64,000 nucleotides of DNA from Locusta migratoria (taxonomy: Eukaryota > Arthropoda > Insecta > Orthoptera > Acrididae): contig CM048745.1 in the NCBI GenBank assembly GCA_026315105.1, positions 542,968,758 through 543,032,757 of the forward strand, given 5' to 3'. Made by a program: the position numbers and the translations under genes. The first letter of the stretch is position 1; each line of letters starts with the position of its first letter. Under the pieces are notes generated by a model that made no database searches, was not told the origin of the DNA, and saw only the letters and a list, made by a program, of their open reading frames with translations. Below, piece after piece: positions 38,201 to 42,019 of the stretch.

Positions 38201-39693
38201 TCCCCATTCCAAAGAAAGCAGGTGCAGACAGGTGTGAAAACTATAGAACCATCAGTCTAATAAGTCATGGTTGCAAAATATTAACACGAATTATATACAG
38301 AAGGATGGAAAAGGTGGTAGAAGCCGACCTCGGGGAGGATCAGTTTGGGTTCAGGAGAAATGTAGGAACACGGGAGGCAATACTCACTTTACGGCTTATC
38401 CTAGAAGATAGATTAAGAAAAGGCAAACCTACATTTCTATCTTTTGTAGATTTGGAGAAGGCTTTTGACAATGTTGATTGGAATAAACTCTTTCAAGTTC
38501 TGAAGCAAGCAGGAGTAAAATATAGGGAACGTAAGGTTATTTACAACTTGTACAAAAACCATACAGGGGTTATCAGAGTTGAAGGGCATGAAAGGGATGC
38601 AGTGGTTGGAAAGGGAGTAAGACAGGGTTGTAGTCTTTCTCCATTGTTATTCAATTTGTACATTGAGCAAGCTATAAAGGAAAGCAAGGAGAAATTTGGA
38701 GAAGGAATTAAAGTTCAAGGTGAAGAATTAAAAACATTGCGTTTTGCCGATGACATTGTAATAATCTCAGAGACAGCAAAAGACCTGGAAGAGCAGTTGA
38801 AGGGAATGGACAGTGTGCTGAAAGGTACATATAAGATGAACATTAACAAAACCAAAACTAGGGTAATGGAGTGCAGTGTAAGGAAATCAGGTGATGCTGA
38901 AGGAATTAGATTGGGAAACGAAGCAATAAAGGAGGTAGATGAATTTTGTTATTTGGGCAGTAAAATAACAAATGATGGTCGCAGTACAGAGGATATAAAA
39001 TGCAGAATGGCAATGGGTAGAAAAGCGTTCTTGAAAAAGAGAAATTTGTTCGAATATTGATTTAAGCCTAAGGAAGTCTTTTCTGAAGTCATTTGTATGG
39101 AGTGTTGCCTTGTATGGGAGTGAGACATGGACGATAAACAGTGCGGATAGGAAGAGGATTGAGGCTTTTGAAATATGGTGCTACAGAAGAGTGCTGAAGA
39201 TTAGGTGGGTGGATCGCGTAACTAATGAGGAGGTACTGAACAGAATTGGGGAGAAAAGAAATTTCTGGCATACCTTGACTAAAAGAAGGGATAGATTGGT
39301 AGGACACATTCTTAGACATAAAAGAATTGTGAATTTAGCATTGGATGGAAGTGCGTGGGGAAAAAATCGCAGAGGAAGACCAAGAGTGGATACAGTAAGC
39401 AGATTCAGACAGATGTAGGTTGCCGTTCTTATGTGGAGATGAAGAGGCTTGCTCAGGATCGGGTATTGTGGAGAGCTGCATCAAACCAGTCTCCGGACTG
39501 AAGACCACAACAACAACATTACCATACCTGTGTGATGAGGGCTCACCTTGAACCTGAGTGGTCCGATGGGCGGCTGTGCGTACGGGACGCCCTGGAAGGC
39601 GCAGTAGGGCCGGCCGGCGGGCGTCTTGGCCTTGCGGCCCCTCAGCGTGCCCTGCGGGATAGTCACCGTCACCGCCGCTCCAACTCGCGCCAT
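5440..39693 (-). CDS. Carboxylesterase gene, exons 1-6 (C-terminus beyond window)
   Basis: Serine carboxylesterase of the COesterase alpha/beta-hydrolase family, hydrolysing carboxylic esters. In insects the family serves detoxification, diet or hormone turnover. Six exons join in phase into 331 codons. Visible: AFQGVPYAQPPIGPLRF (32-48), EDCLYLN (85-91), oxyanion-hole HGGAF (113-117), NYRLG (145-149), nucleophile elbow GESAGS with Ser195, FHKVICQSG (214-222), and the acidic member of the triad in SREG (Glu325). The family is usually about 550 residues, so about 40% including the catalytic His lies left of position 1. ATG 39693 is the first ATG after an in-frame stop; no signal peptide follows, so an intracellular enzyme is likely. 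The Cys that usually pairs with Cys87 is absent (NVAPQ at 68-72). Exact substrate is unknown. Confidence 0.93.
5705..5901 (-). CDS. Carboxylesterase exon 5
   Basis: 197 nt, codons 212-277, beginning with the conserved FHKVICQSG region after the nucleophile elbow. Acceptor TTTTGCAG precedes 5901; donor GTAGGA starts at 5704. Intron 5 (5603-5704) is only 102 bp. Part of this exon, 5726-5791, has a decayed copy at 10252-10317. Confidence 0.93.
6528..8002 (+). repeat. tRNA-derived SINE split by a DNA element
   Basis: The head at 6528-6698 has a B-box-like GGGGGTTAGAATCCCCC and the tail GGGACTGATGACCCC of the main SINE family here. The tail resumes after the insertion as ACAAACATTTGAAC (near 7980-7993). 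The interrupted site shows the duplicated CTTAAGCT/ATTAAGCT. Confidence 0.8.
6699..7968. mobile_element. DNA transposon with TAGGGTTACCAGACGTCC-type ends
   Basis: 1270 bp inserted in the SINE tail. The left end TAGGGTTACCAGACGTCC and the right end (complement of TAGGGTTACCACATGTCC) are inverted repeats. The flanks CTTAAGCT (6691-6698) and ATTAAGCT (7969-7976) fit an 8-bp duplication with one change. The subterminal GTCCTCTTTT motif recurs inside. I see no transposase. An (AG)n run lies at 7891-7912 and a C run at 7081-7093. A relative lies at 56788-60765. Confidence 0.72.
8132..8394 (-). repeat. tRNA-derived SINE with internal (CA)n
   Basis: Minus-strand copy: tail complement near 8160-8210 (GGGACTTAACTACTAACG and CATCAGTCCC), then an expanded CA repeat (8237-8294), then the B-box complement GGACTCGAACCTCC (8307-8320). 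Nested inside the hAT-like element. Confidence 0.8.
9010..9110 (+). repeat. Probable decayed SINE head
   Basis: GGGGCGGCCGGC start and the B-box-like GGTTTCGAATCCCCTC (9079-9094) followed by TTGGGCA resemble the main SINE head. No clear tail. It lies close to the right end of the hAT-like element. Confidence 0.4.
9715..10250. other. Intron 4 sequence, no gene seen
   Basis: AT-rich up to about 9990, then more GC-rich. The minus-strand open stretch at 10018-10254 (78 codons) resembles no protein I can name. A 15-bp segment at 10122-10136 matches esterase exon 5 (near 5795-5809) at 14 of 15 bases, which may be chance. Confidence 0.4.
10252..10317 (-). pseudogene. Decayed duplicate of esterase exon 5 segment
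   Basis: This 66-bp block matches exon 5 (5726-5791) at 57 of 66 positions without gaps, including a shared run through ACAAGCGTCTG and CCGAACTGGT. Weaker similarity continues a few bases to the left (GTCAGG at 10238-10243). It has no splice sites and lies in intron 4 about 4.4 kb upstream (gene sense) of the real exon 5. It is best read as a relic of a partial duplication of the esterase gene. Confidence 0.72.
10363..10875 (+). mobile_element. Second Penelope-like element, 3' fragment
   Basis: The 112-codon frame at 10363-10701 ends with HYYARLYREAIEIFKHGNNF and KKEEGLKLDKIW, the characteristic C-terminal end of Penelope-type proteins. The reverse transcriptase is missing. After the stop come a GC-rich stretch and a hammerhead-like motif. 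The last segment (about 10842-10874) is an inverted copy of 10411-10444 (ATTACTTAAAGCTTC and CGGGCTGAGAT-type sequence). Its family differs from the 1801-5070 element. Confidence 0.8.
10773..10817 (+). ncRNA. Hammerhead-like motif, core changed, in Penelope-like fragment
   Basis: Reads CCGAGGA (10778-10784; the consensus U4 is C), extra T, stem II GCCTTC against GAGGGC around a 7-nt loop, then GAAA and AC-GT as a minimal stem III with C at the cleavage position. The U4 change predicts loss of activity. The architecture matches the other two hammerhead-like families in this window. Confidence 0.45.
10880..12200. other. Intron 4 sequence, no supported gene
   Basis: Mixed composition. Plus-strand open stretches at 11463-11651 and 11594-11779 are short and broken, and resemble no family I recognise. 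The part next to 12200 may include the decayed upstream end of the following mariner relic. Confidence 0.4.
12203..12660 (+). pseudogene. mariner-family transposase relic
   Basis: The frame at 12203-12406 contains KTINSDVYCETLCSL and IIVLHDNAHLQ, matching the mariner block ending in the HDNA segment with the second catalytic Asp. A later frame (from 12443) has weak similarity to the following PYSPDL-to-KGRRF region. Frameshifts and stops separate the pieces; no inverted ends found. Only the catalytic-core portion survives. Confidence 0.7.
12775..12957 (-). repeat. tRNA-derived SINE (GGACCAAACTG subfamily)
   Basis: Minus-strand copy: tail complement with GTTCAAATGTTTGTAA, GGTCATCAGTCC, a short (CA)n, the B-box complement GGGAGGACTCGAACC, and the head complement ending GGCCACTCTACCGCGG. 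Confidence 0.8.
13050..13475. repeat. Inverted pair of a tRNA-related SINE-like repeat
   Basis: The left half is a minus copy: CTTCCTGGCAGATTAAAATT, B-box complement GGGACTCGAACCTGGGACC, GGCAAGCGCACTACCGAG. The right half is a plus copy: TCGTGTCGGGATAGC, GTAGTGCGCTTGCCCGCG, AAGGTCCCAGTTTCGAGACC. The halves face each other across about 100 bp of non-matching centre. They could be two insertions or one foldback product. A further copy is at 22440-22605. Confidence 0.72.
13480..14093. other. Intron 4 sequence next to exon 4
   Basis: No repeat or frame recognised. It ends at the exon-4 donor (GTACTT from 14093 on the minus strand). Confidence 0.5.
14094..14279 (-). CDS. Carboxylesterase exon 4 (nucleophile Ser)
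   Basis: 186 nt, codons 150-211. It carries GNAGLKDQ, WVKNNIANFGGDP and the nucleophile elbow GESAGS (Ser195). Acceptor TTTCAG is before 14279; donor is at 14093. Both ends are phase 1, and the split Gly codons (150 and 212) rebuild correctly on both sides. Confidence 0.95.
14384..14543 (-). CDS. Carboxylesterase exon 3 (oxyanion hole)
   Basis: 160 nt, codons 97-149 plus one base. It carries MVWIHGGAFVAGSG (109-122) with the oxyanion-hole glycines, and VTINYRLG. Acceptor TTTTCAG precedes 14543; donor GTAAGA starts at 14383. Intron 3 (14280-14383) is 104 bp. Confidence 0.95.
14578..14744 (+). repeat. tRNA-derived SINE in intron 2 near exon 3
   Basis: Plus-strand copy: head GCGGGAGTGGCCG, B-box-like GGAGTTTCTAGTCCTCCCTC, GGCATGGGTGTG, tail GATGACC...GTTTGGTCC and TTTACAAACAT. 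It starts about 35 bp upstream (gene sense) of the exon-3 acceptor. Confidence 0.75.
14745..16500. other. Intron 2 sequence, no gene or repeat recognised
   Basis: AT-rich. The longest open stretch (15228-15431, plus) is short and has no recognisable motif. Confidence 0.5.
16501..16850. repeat. GC-rich foldback element
   Basis: Inner arms at about 16629-16699 and 16741-16810 are near-complementary (GTCACGTCATGTAAGCAAG against CTTGCTTACGTGACATGAC, and GCGATCGCTAGCTGA against its complement). A short outer pair, GTCACACAGAGT near 16508 and ACTCTGTGTGAC near 16833, bounds the element. The central loop contains CAGCCCACTGTCTCAT, shared (GGCCCACTGTCTCAT) with the loop of the foldback at 6165-9713. 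Confidence 0.75.
16922..17098 (-). repeat. tRNA-derived SINE (GGACCAAACTG subfamily)
   Basis: Minus-strand copy with ATGTTTGTAAATCTATTGGA, TGGTCATCAG, (CA)n near 17010, GGGGAGGACTCGAAG and GAGGCGCCTTAGAC at the head side. Confidence 0.78.
17291..18374. repeat. About 1.08-kb foldback element
   Basis: Outer arms are AAGTTTCAGCTTGGTGGGCG (from 17296) and the complementary CTCACCAAGCTGAAACTT (to 18372). Inner arms include TACAGTATGTCAGGTACAAA (17700) and TTTGTACCTGCCACACTGTA (17770). The arms drift in centre by about 90 bp, so the right arm carries an insertion of about 175 bp (roughly 17900-18110). A degenerate hammerhead-like block CTGATGA, T, GTTCC/GGAAC lies at 18292-18316. No protein frame. 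Confidence 0.78.
18465..19715 (+). pseudogene. RTE-type LINE, 5'-truncated and decayed
   Basis: Translations in changing frames match the reverse transcriptase of the better copy at 38125-39517: VDLEKGIDNVDWNTLFQ, GVRQGC followed by SPLLFN, LRFADE in place of LRFADDI, the RWVDRVTNEE-type segment, and the shared 3' end CTGAAGACCACAACAACAAC. Many frameshifts and stops, including loss of the second catalytic Asp region. This is an old copy in esterase intron 2. Confidence 0.88.
19716..20261. other. Intron 2 sequence, unassigned
   Basis: Contains a GC-richer block at about 19955-20060. The minus-strand open stretch 19762-20172 (136 codons) has low-complexity content and no motif, and is treated as chance. 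Confidence 0.45.
20262..20694 (-). repeat. tRNA-like SINE flanked by 56-bp direct repeats
   Basis: A minus-strand tRNA-like core (B-box complement GGGATTCGAACCCGGGTC at 20323-20340, CTAGGCAGTTGCGCTGACCC) is followed by GC-rich body sequence. It is bordered on both sides by a near-identical segment (TGAATATATGACATCAACTG, then GCAAAGCTGAAAA) at 20262-20317 and 20639-20694. A direct repeat this long is too long for a normal target duplication. Confidence 0.65.
20695..21233. other. Intron 2 sequence next to exon 2
   Basis: AT-rich and without recognisable genes. It ends at the exon-2 donor. Confidence 0.5.
21234..21374 (-). CDS. Carboxylesterase exon 2
   Basis: 141 nt, codons 50-96, both ends phase 0. 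It reads SPEPPEKWSGIRNAT, then the family signature EDCLYLNIYTPK. Acceptor CTTTCAG is before 21374; donor GTAAGT starts at 21233. The Cys that normally precedes this signature is Ala70 here. Confidence 0.95.
21375..22121. other. Start of intron 1 (18.2 kb), no gene seen
   Basis: AT-rich. A short tandem run of GTCAGCC units lies at 21638-21668. The minus-strand open stretch at 21439-21630 has no recognisable motif. Confidence 0.5.
22122..22258 (-). repeat. Decayed tRNA-derived SINE
   Basis: Minus-strand copy: short (CA)n near 22148, GAGGAAGGACTCGAAAATCT (B-box complement), GCGCCTTAGAGC and GGCCATTCAACCGCGGC at the head. Confidence 0.7.
22440..22605 (-). repeat. Copy of the 13.1-kb SINE-like repeat
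   Basis: Minus copy: TTCCTGGCAGATAAAAAATT, GGAACCGGGAGTCAAACCTG (B-box complement), TGCGCTATCCCGACTCATGA, then CAACTTTACTTCCGCCAGTA. It matches both halves of the inverted pair at 13050-13475. Confidence 0.72.
22985..23075 (-). repeat. Fragment of the second SINE family tail
   Basis: TCCCGTCAACCGCATGGTCG and TTAAAGACGGGA correspond, in reverse, to the 3' part of the SINE at 31747-31985. The head is missing. Confidence 0.5.
23080..23490. other. Intron 1 sequence with (TA)n
   Basis: No gene. A TA microsatellite of about 20 bp is at 23395-23414. Confidence 0.55.
23502..23696 (+). repeat. tRNA-derived SINE, intact, with target duplication
   Basis: Full copy: head GCCGGCCGCGGTGGCCGAGG (A box), B-box GAGGTTCGAATCCCCCC, then CTCGGGCATGGATATTTGTG and GGGACTGATGACCCCGTAGT, ending ACAAACATTTGATTTG. 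It is flanked by a perfect 11-bp duplication AGTAATAAAAC (23491-23501 and 23697-23707). It is a useful reference for the family. Confidence 0.92.
23708..24419. other. Intron 1 sequence, no gene seen
   Basis: AT-rich. The plus-strand open stretch at 23868-24086 is short and low-complexity (Phe-rich). Confidence 0.5.
24420..25690 (+). pseudogene. Tc1-family transposase relic
   Basis: Across frames: FAEVMAWKAIGRLEAGFTRR (N-terminal helix-turn-helix region), RRQDQGRPRVI-type linker, WRRNEWRRILFTGESRSF (the DES block with the second Asp lost), and MEWPTCSPDLNSTEHV (the block carrying the last catalytic acid region). The order and spacing match a Tc1-type DDE transposase. Several frameshifts and stops make it inactive. 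A (TG)n run at 25018-25031 interrupts it. Confidence 0.85.
25976..26108 (-). repeat. tRNA-derived SINE, head missing
   Basis: Minus copy from CAAATGTTTGTATAG through GACTTAACTACGGGGTCATC to GGGGGATTCGAACCCCCGAC. The head beyond the B box is absent. Confidence 0.85.
26316..26507 (-). repeat. tRNA-derived SINE with target duplication
   Basis: Full minus copy from GTTCAAATGTTTGTAGAGC to CCACCGCGGCCGGCC, flanked by the perfect 11-bp duplication AAAGATGATCA (26305-26315 and 26508-26518). Confidence 0.92.
26942..27122 (+). repeat. tRNA-derived SINE inside the mariner relic
   Basis: Head GTCCGCGGTAGAGTGGCCGA, B box AGAGGTTCGAGTCCCGCC, GGACATGGATGTGTGTG, tail GGGACTGATAACCGCAGTAG and TTTACAAACGTTTGAA. 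Confidence 0.82.
27258..27457 (-). repeat. tRNA-derived SINE inside the mariner relic
   Basis: Minus copy: GGGACCAAACTC, AAGTCATCGGTTCGTAGGC, GAGAGGACTCGAAGTTCCGG (B-box complement), CGCGCGGCC head end. Confidence 0.78.
27831..28331. other. Intron 1 sequence, no gene seen
   Basis: AT-rich with a C-rich run at 28317-28331. Confidence 0.5.
28332..28880 (+). repeat. Truncated copy of the 36.8-kb repeat family
   Basis: Begins CTGGTTTAATTCCCGCTGC and TTCGCATGCGTAAACTGGAT, corresponding to the start of 36770-38092, and contains the same GTTTGGTATTTC, ACCCCCTTA and AATTTCAAGTTTCTATC blocks. It is shorter, with fewer internal units. Class uncertain. Confidence 0.65.
28881..29084. other. Short unassigned spacer
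   Basis: AT-rich spacer between the truncated repeat and the tandem block. No frame or repeat recognised. Confidence 0.4.
29085..29470. repeat. Diverged tandem repeat, period about 175 bp
   Basis: Units start near 29087 (ATTTTATATAAGCTGACGAC), 29260 (AATTTTATATAAGTCGGTAA) and 29435 (TTTTTATATAACTGAAGGAC). Each is followed by a TTTCAACY / CATATCTTCCAC-type segment in the first two units. Confidence 0.6.
29471..30342. other. Intron 1 sequence, no gene seen
   Basis: AT-rich and without recognisable repeats or frames. Confidence 0.5.
30343..30573. repeat. Foldback element (231 bp)
   Basis: Arms ACTCTGAAGTATTAAAATGC (left) and GCATTTTAATACTTCAAAGT (right) are complementary. Further in, GTCCTATGTTTTCGTTTCGTG pairs with CACGAAACGAAAGCATAGGAC around a short centre near 30458. 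No coding content. Confidence 0.82.
30871..31070 (-). repeat. tRNA-derived SINE with target duplication
   Basis: Full minus copy from AAATGTTCAAATGTTTGTAG to CCGCGGCCGGCC, flanked by the perfect 10-bp duplication GCTACCTTAT (30861-30870 and 31071-31080). Confidence 0.92.
31081..31746. other. Intron 1 sequence, no gene seen
   Basis: No recognisable frame or repeat. Confidence 0.5.
31747..31985 (+). repeat. Second tRNA-derived SINE family
   Basis: Head CGAGCGAGGTGGCGCAGTGG (A box), B box GGTGGTTCAAATCCACTTCC, body GTGATTTCCCTAAATCGCTT and CAAATGCCGGGATGGTTCCT, tail TTTAACGACCACGCTGTCGA. Its body differs from that of the main SINE. A tail fragment is at 22985-23075. Confidence 0.82.
32150..33858 (+). 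pseudogene. CR1/Jockey-type LINE, 5'-truncated
   Basis: Endonuclease absent. The linker region (AVIEESKRKAKVLNLRFKKS) and reverse-transcriptase blocks are spread over frames: DCVFLDFKKAFDAVPH (about 32797-32844), PQGSVIRPLIFSIYINDL, LRLFADDAVVYGR (catalytic Asp pair near 33075), DLDKISSWCEEWQLALNVEK. It ends with a (GATGTA)n-type tail at 33841-33858. Stops and frameshifts occur near 32490, 32957 and 33310. It is a different subfamily from the copies at 34404 and 57856. Confidence 0.9.
33859..34403. other. Spacer with a tRNA-like SINE core
   Basis: At 34030-34112 (minus strand) lies a tRNA-like block: B-box complement CCGGGATTCGAAACCG, then GTCTTAACCAATTAGACTAT as an A-box-side complement. 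No 3' body is clear. The rest is AT-rich with nothing recognised. Confidence 0.5.
34404..35427 (-). pseudogene. CR1/Jockey-type LINE 3' half
   Basis: Minus strand: LRGYGISPQICDWIGDFLSE, the SGVPQDSVIGPLLFLIYIND block, LGLFADDAVIYRLVKS with the catalytic Asp pair, then WQLTLNNEKCEIVHFSTN, and downstream RRAARFVLSRYKGDSVTEM in another frame. The tail complement CATCTACATCTACG is at 34408-34421. It belongs to the same subfamily as 57856-60755. The 5' side is cut at the foldback at 35428. Confidence 0.9.
35469..35509 (-). ncRNA. Hammerhead-like motif, left arm
   Basis: Minus strand: AGGT, CTGAAGA, extra T, stem II GGCGT against ACCCC (one mismatch), GAAA, stem III as the palindrome ACCGGT, then TACTT, which can pair back to AGGT. 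It is the inverted partner of the motif at 35675. Confidence 0.45.
35675..35715 (+). ncRNA. Hammerhead-like motif, right arm
   Basis: Plus strand: AGGT (stem I), CTGAAGA (35679-35685), extra T, stem II GGCGT against ACGCC (5 perfect pairs around CGAGC), GAAA, minimal stem III ACC/GGT, A at the cleavage position, then ACTT pairing with AGGT (one G-U). All invariant core bases of the hammerhead consensus are present apart from the one extra nucleotide. Catalysis is inferred. Confidence 0.55.
35758..36720 (-). mobile_element. piggyBac-like element, internally deleted
   Basis: Flanked by TTAA (35754-35757 and 36721-36724). The ends CACTTTGAGTG and the complement of CACTTAGAGTG are inverted (10 of 11). 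The minus strand keeps the two ends of a transposase gene: an N-terminal acidic segment starting MASSRPLSDAEIRRILDESE (from 36460), and a C-terminal Cys-rich domain (TCRVCSERGNKEAV, FQCAVCKVGFCVQPCFQLYH, ending 36085). The DDD catalytic middle is deleted, so it depends on a transposase encoded elsewhere. TTAA target use and this Cys-rich tail are piggyBac features. Confidence 0.87.
36770..38092 (+). repeat. Non-coding repeat with three internal tandem units
   Basis: Starts AGCTGAACCCCCGTTGCTTC and ends with a TCAGTCAGTCAG run (38040-38068) and CTTTTAAATATAGAGATTA. Internal units begin at 36832, 37240 and 37664 (TTTAATCCT followed by CCATATC), so the period is 408-424 bp. Each unit repeats AAATTTGAGTTAACAGCA and CGAAACACGTGTCTTTTAAA blocks. 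Sequences framed by a CTAG-type start and an ATATAGA end are common insect repeats, possibly Helitron-like; the class is uncertain. Confidence 0.7.
38125..39517 (+). mobile_element. RTE-type LINE with target duplication, near-intact RT
   Basis: 5'-truncated copy flanked by the perfect 11-bp duplication ATTACCATACC (38114-38124 and 39518-39528). The open frame to 39060 has NYRTISLISHGCKI, DQFGFRRNVGTREAI, FVDLEKAFDNVDW, GVRQGCSLSPLLFNLYIEQ and LRFADDIV (catalytic Asp pair). A 5-nt loss near 39050 shifts the frame. The C-terminal part continues at 39110-39418 (MYGSETWTINSADRKRIEAF, RWVDRVTNEEVLNRIGEKRN). The 3' end CTGAAGACCACAACAACAAC is shared by all copies here. It lies in esterase intron 1 just after exon 1. 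Confidence 0.93.
39547..39693 (-). CDS. Carboxylesterase exon 1 with start codon
   Basis: 147 nt, codons 1-49. ATG at 39693-39691 is the first ATG after an in-frame stop (39789-39787). The translation opens MARVGAAVTVTIPQGTLRGR and reaches the FQGVPYAQPPIGPLRFK block. The donor GTGAGC starts at 39546. It is GC-rich compared with the rest of the window. No hydrophobic signal peptide, which suggests a cytosolic product. Confidence 0.92.
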
Positions 39694-39940
39694 GCCTGCT
39701 GCTGCTGCTGCTGCTGCTGCTGCCCGTCTGGCCCAGCGCCAAGCGAGACGCGCCCAGCGTGGGCGAGATAACCGACCGCGGCTCCATTATCAGACAGATA
39801 TCACTTCCCCGAATGTTAGCTCTGCCGTAGAAAGTGCAAGCAATGCACCTCGCCCAAATGCTCTCTGCTAATCTTCATTTCTTAGCTTCATCCTACGCTG
39901 TAAATTTTCTTTCGGGTAGTGGTCCTATTACTGAATGCTT
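39694..39940 (-). other. Esterase 5' region with (CTG)n next to the start codon
   Basis: A CTG/CAG microsatellite of about nine units (39697-39723) lies 3 bp upstream of the ATG and would be in the 5' untranslated region. I cannot place a transcription start; no clear TATA or initiator stands out. Confidence 0.5.
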
Positions 39941-39944
39941 CCTT

Positions 39945-40425
39945 CAGTGATGGCTGGTAAAAAGGTAAAGCAGTCAACAATCCGAAGATTGGTTTGAACA
40001 AGACAGTGCTTTACTAGGCATGGTCCTGTTTGGAGGAGGTATGCCGTTGCCTTCCTCCGGCTTTCGAACAGACTTACCCAGCCACTTGTAGGGGGACGTA
40101 AAGTTTAGAGTGGGTTCAGAAGCACGGTGATACTCGGTATTTTTCACATCAGCAACACTGCCAGAGGTGAAAAAAGTGGAAAGTTACAGATAAAAATCCT
40201 AGGACATGGCGGGAATCGAACGCACGACCTTTAGATTTGTAGTCTGGCACTCTACCATTTTTTTTTCTTTTTCTGTAGGTAGTTCTGCTCGTTACGGACT
40301 CTGTTCATGTTTGTTCGTTTTTGTTCGTTGCGTTCTTGGCTCAGCTTTTTTATTACAGAGGGCGTATAACCTCCTGACCGGGCGCGCTGAACCACGGTGC
40401 CATTGAGCTACTTTTTTTTCCACCT
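39945..40425 (-). repeat. Third tRNA-related SINE-like repeat
   Basis: Minus-strand tRNA-like blocks: GGCGGGAATCGAACGCACGA (B-box complement) with AGTCTGGCACTCTACCATT, and a second partial one, CTGAACCACGGTGCCATTGA with GCTAC. They are separated by T-rich sequence. The body toward 39945 contains AGGTATGCCGTTGCCTTCCT. Boundaries approximate. Confidence 0.55.
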
Positions 40426-40639
40426 GGTAGGTCTATGGTTCGCAGTCGTTCGTTTAGTTCGTTCGTGGTTGTTTGTTGAATGGTTGGCTCAGCTGTTTTA
40501 CGGAGTCAATAGCTGGTACACTACAATGAAAATGTTATACTGACAAAAAAGAGAGAGAGAAGGAACGAAGTACATCTTCTTAGAGTTTTTCCGTTCAACC
40601 AAGATCTAGTTTTAAAACAGTGTGTTATAGAACCATAGC
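40426..40639. other. Spacer, nothing recognised
   Basis: T-rich then A-rich sequence with a short GA run at 40551-40560. No gene. Confidence 0.4.
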
Positions 40640-40870
40640 TTGGCAGCGGTGAAGTGGCCGAGCGTTCTAAAGCCCCCCGCTGCATAGCGCGCGGTTGCTC
40701 ACCGTTGGAGATTCTAGTCCTCCCCTGGGCATGGGTGTGTATGTGTGTGTGTGTATGTGTGTGTGTGTGTGTGTGTGTGTATTATCCTTAGGTTAATTTG
40801 TCAACCTAGCGACAACCAAACAAGCCCCTTGGCTTGAAAGTAGGCAGCCATATGCTGAAGATCATTATTT
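40640..40870 (+). repeat. tRNA-derived SINE with (TG)n
   Basis: Head GCAGCGGTGAAGTGGCCGAG, B-box-like GGAGATTCTAGTCCTCCCC, GGGCATGGGTGTG, then a TG microsatellite (40734-40780), then ATTATCCTTAGGTTAATTTG. Confidence 0.75.
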
Positions 40871-41567
40871 ATGGATTTTTAGCTATATTTCTGTGAATCT
40901 GAACGTCTATCCGCCTTATAGCTTTATTTTTTATGTGAAAGTCATCCATGATCGATAATTTCAGTCCATGTTTGTAGCTACTGCACATTATAATGTCTTT
41001 GCAACTGCGATGTAGCATCTGCGCTACAGCAGCCTATTTGACTGCTGAGGCGGGTAGTAGAGAGTGAGCTGTTGAGCAGAAGAGTCGATTGTGGGCTAGG
41101 CTAGCTGACATACGTATGGCAACTGTGTTGTTTACTAAGGTTGAATTGGTCAGCAATGATTGTATTGAGTTTGATTTATTTCACTCTATAAATACAAACG
41201 TATTATATTGGACGGTGGATTCTGTATCAAGAGGAAGAGAATATTTGTATGGAACGGAATTGTATAAAACCATTGTATTATATTGAAGACTCGACAAAAG
41301 TATGTTTCTTTAATTCAATAAATAACTTAATGATTACTAATTTTTCTTATTTCAGCTCAACCTCGTCCCTCATTTTACTGATTGTGGCATTTTTGATTTT
41401 GTTGTATGGTACGTGTTGAGTTTTTTGAGAAAAAGATTTCCTTTTAAATGTAAATGTTCACGTACCAGTAAAGTAATCAGTCCTTACATGCCACTGAATT
41501 TGACTGTCATAAGTAATGTTCACAGAAGTACAGATTGTTTTATTTACAGGGCCTAATTTTGTTTGTT
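40871..41567. other. Upstream flank, no gene seen
   Basis: AT-rich. The plus-strand stretch at 41089-41286 (65 codons) has no recognisable domain. Confidence 0.5.
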
Positions 41568-41580
41568 AAATCCGTTGCGC

Positions 41581-41767
41581 CGGCCGCGGTGGCCGAGGGG
41601 ACTAAGGCGCTCCAGTCACGGTCTGCACGGCCACTACGGTCGGGAGTTCGAATCCCCCCTCGGGCATGGATATTTGTGCCTAGTTCGTAAGTAGTTCATA
41701 AGTAGTTTGTAAGTTTAGGGACTGATGACCCCGTAGTTAAGTCTCATAGACTATACAAACATTTATG
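41581..41767 (+). repeat. tRNA-derived SINE with target duplication
   Basis: Head CGGCCGCGGTGGCCGAGG, B box GGGAGTTCGAATCCCCCC, tail GGGACTGATGACCCCGTAG. It is flanked by the perfect 13-bp duplication AAATCCGTTGCGC (41568-41580 and 41768-41780). Compared with the 23502 copy it lacks part of the central GTCTTTAGTATTAG segment. Confidence 0.92.
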
Positions 41768-41780
41768 AAATCCGTTGCGC

Positions 41781-42019
41781 ACATATGATTAGAGAAACTC
41801 CTCGATTTAAATATAAAGACTTAATAAGAATAGGAAACTTTCACTTAACAAACTTTCATCAAGCTTTCAGGTTTTACAAACATTTGAATATGAATAGCTC
41901 ACGTGGTATTACGCTACTAGGTTTCAGTCTTTGTTGACATTTCCATATTAGTGCGTGGTGTAGCCATCACGGATGGTATTATATGCGCTTACTTTTTACC
42001 CATTCGATAATACATATAG
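41781..42019. other. Spacer, nothing recognised
   Basis: AT-rich, no frame or repeat identified. Confidence 0.4.

Noticed and set aside
39335..39787. 150-codon minus-strand frame rich in Ser at the esterase start
   Set aside because: It is frame-shifted relative to exon 1 and its Ser run is the CTG microsatellite; the rest is antisense LINE tail.
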